Source: JAWLGW01 sp964569055
GTDB lineage: Bacteria; Planctomycetota; J058
Assembly: GCA_964569055.1 (NCBI GenBank)
Contig: CAZMSZ010000139.1
Span: 1 to 17,350, forward strand
Direction of reading: 5' to 3'
Length of the DNA: 17,350 bases
How positions within the stretch are numbered: the stretch's first letter is position 1; each line of letters opens with the position of its first letter. Shown here one piece after another: positions 17,020 to 17,350 of the stretch. The notes beneath the pieces were generated by a model that was given only the letters and a program-made list of their open reading frames with translations, had not been told where the DNA came from and did not search any database. The translations under genes were made by a program, and so were the position numbers.

Positions 17020-17350
17020 GCGGTCCTCCTGGTGGCCGGGGTCGTCGCGCTCACGTGCCGTACGTGAGCCGCGCGGTAATGACGTCGTGCTCCCTCCAGC
17101 GCGGCGGGCGAGGCGGCGAGCACCTCGTCGGCCGCGTCCACGCCACGCTGCTCCAGCTCGGCGAGGTAGAGCTGGTCGCGGGTGAGCCGGTTCTGGCGGC
17201 GCTCGACCACGCAGGTCGCGAGCGCGAGGCGGAACGGGACGCCCAGACGACGGGCGAGCGCCTCGCCCACGATCCAGCGGGCCAGGTACTCCCCCAGCGA
17301 GCCCGCCACCAGCTCGGGGCGGCGGCGGAACACCACGTCGTGGACCGTGG
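17016..17350 (-). CDS. Unidentified protein, C-terminal part only
   Basis: The frame is open at the right edge, so about 111 residues of its C-terminus are visible; a GTG at 17336 is in frame but probably internal. The sequence is Arg/Ala/Leu-rich and looks helical (GEYLARWIVGEALARRLGV, then DQLYLAELEQRGVDAADEVL), with no signal peptide or membrane segment in the visible part and a His/Arg-rich tail. I recognise no family. Its TGA overlaps the ATG of the next frame (ATGA) and its 3' end contains that frame's ribosome-binding site, as in an operon. Confidence 0.5.
   Translation of the reverse strand, partial: TVHDVVFRRRPELVAGSLGEYLARWIVGEALARRLGVPFRLALATCVVERRQNRLTRDQLYLAELEQRGVDAADEVLAASPAALEGARRHYRAAHVRHVSATTPATRRTA

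Overview
This is a very GC-rich bacterial window with tightly packed genes on both strands. It contains no rRNA, tRNA, CRISPR array or transposase. The mix of genes suggests a Gram-negative bacterium of the Planctomycetota or Myxococcota kind: a Ser/Thr kinase fused to an FGE-sulfatase-type domain, a DUF4388/TPR membrane protein, a secreted FG-GAP repeat protein, a lipobox lipoprotein and a squalene/phytoene synthase. This placement is inference, because no phylogenetic marker gene is present.

Left part (1-2660): a heavy-metal P1B-type ATPase cut by the left edge, then a small lipoprotein on the same minus strand, and divergent from it a small three-helix membrane protein. Middle-left (2658-7706, all minus): malQ (4-alpha-glucanotransferase) lies four bases upstream of a squalene/phytoene synthase-family gene. 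Upstream of malQ is a two-gene ABC export system whose ATPase and 12-helix permease genes overlap by one base (TGATG). Centre (7840-9566): a secreted FG-GAP protein converges on a DUF1360 protein. Right-centre (9743-14843, plus): a transmembrane Ser/Thr kinase with a C-terminal FGE-type domain, a DUF4388-TPR membrane protein and an NAD-dependent sugar epimerase/dehydratase. The kinase and the DUF4388 protein look like a signalling pair; the epimerase follows five bases after the latter.

The most unusual stretch is 14767-15205. About 216 bp, made of the last 25 codons of the epimerase gene plus an AT-rich, nearly perfect long hairpin, is present twice in direct tandem. The second copy carries a dead fragment of the epimerase gene and one extra 7-bp unit in the hairpin. 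The hairpins stand out sharply against the GC-rich surroundings.

Right part (15303-17350): mtnP (methylthioadenosine phosphorylase) and an alpha/beta-hydrolase carboxylesterase form a likely operon. Facing them on the minus strand is the end of an unidentified protein and, overlapping it by ATGA and behind a strong ribosome-binding site, what looks like a truncated gene with a WGxxVNxNF start.

A recurring regulatory pattern is a -10-like TAAGAT or TAGAAT box 6 to 9 bases before a start codon (P-ATPase, malQ, kinase) with no Shine-Dalgarno sequence, which predicts leaderless mRNAs. Other genes (lipoprotein, ABC ATPase, FG-GAP protein, DUF4388 protein, mtnP) have good GGAGG-type ribosome-binding sites.
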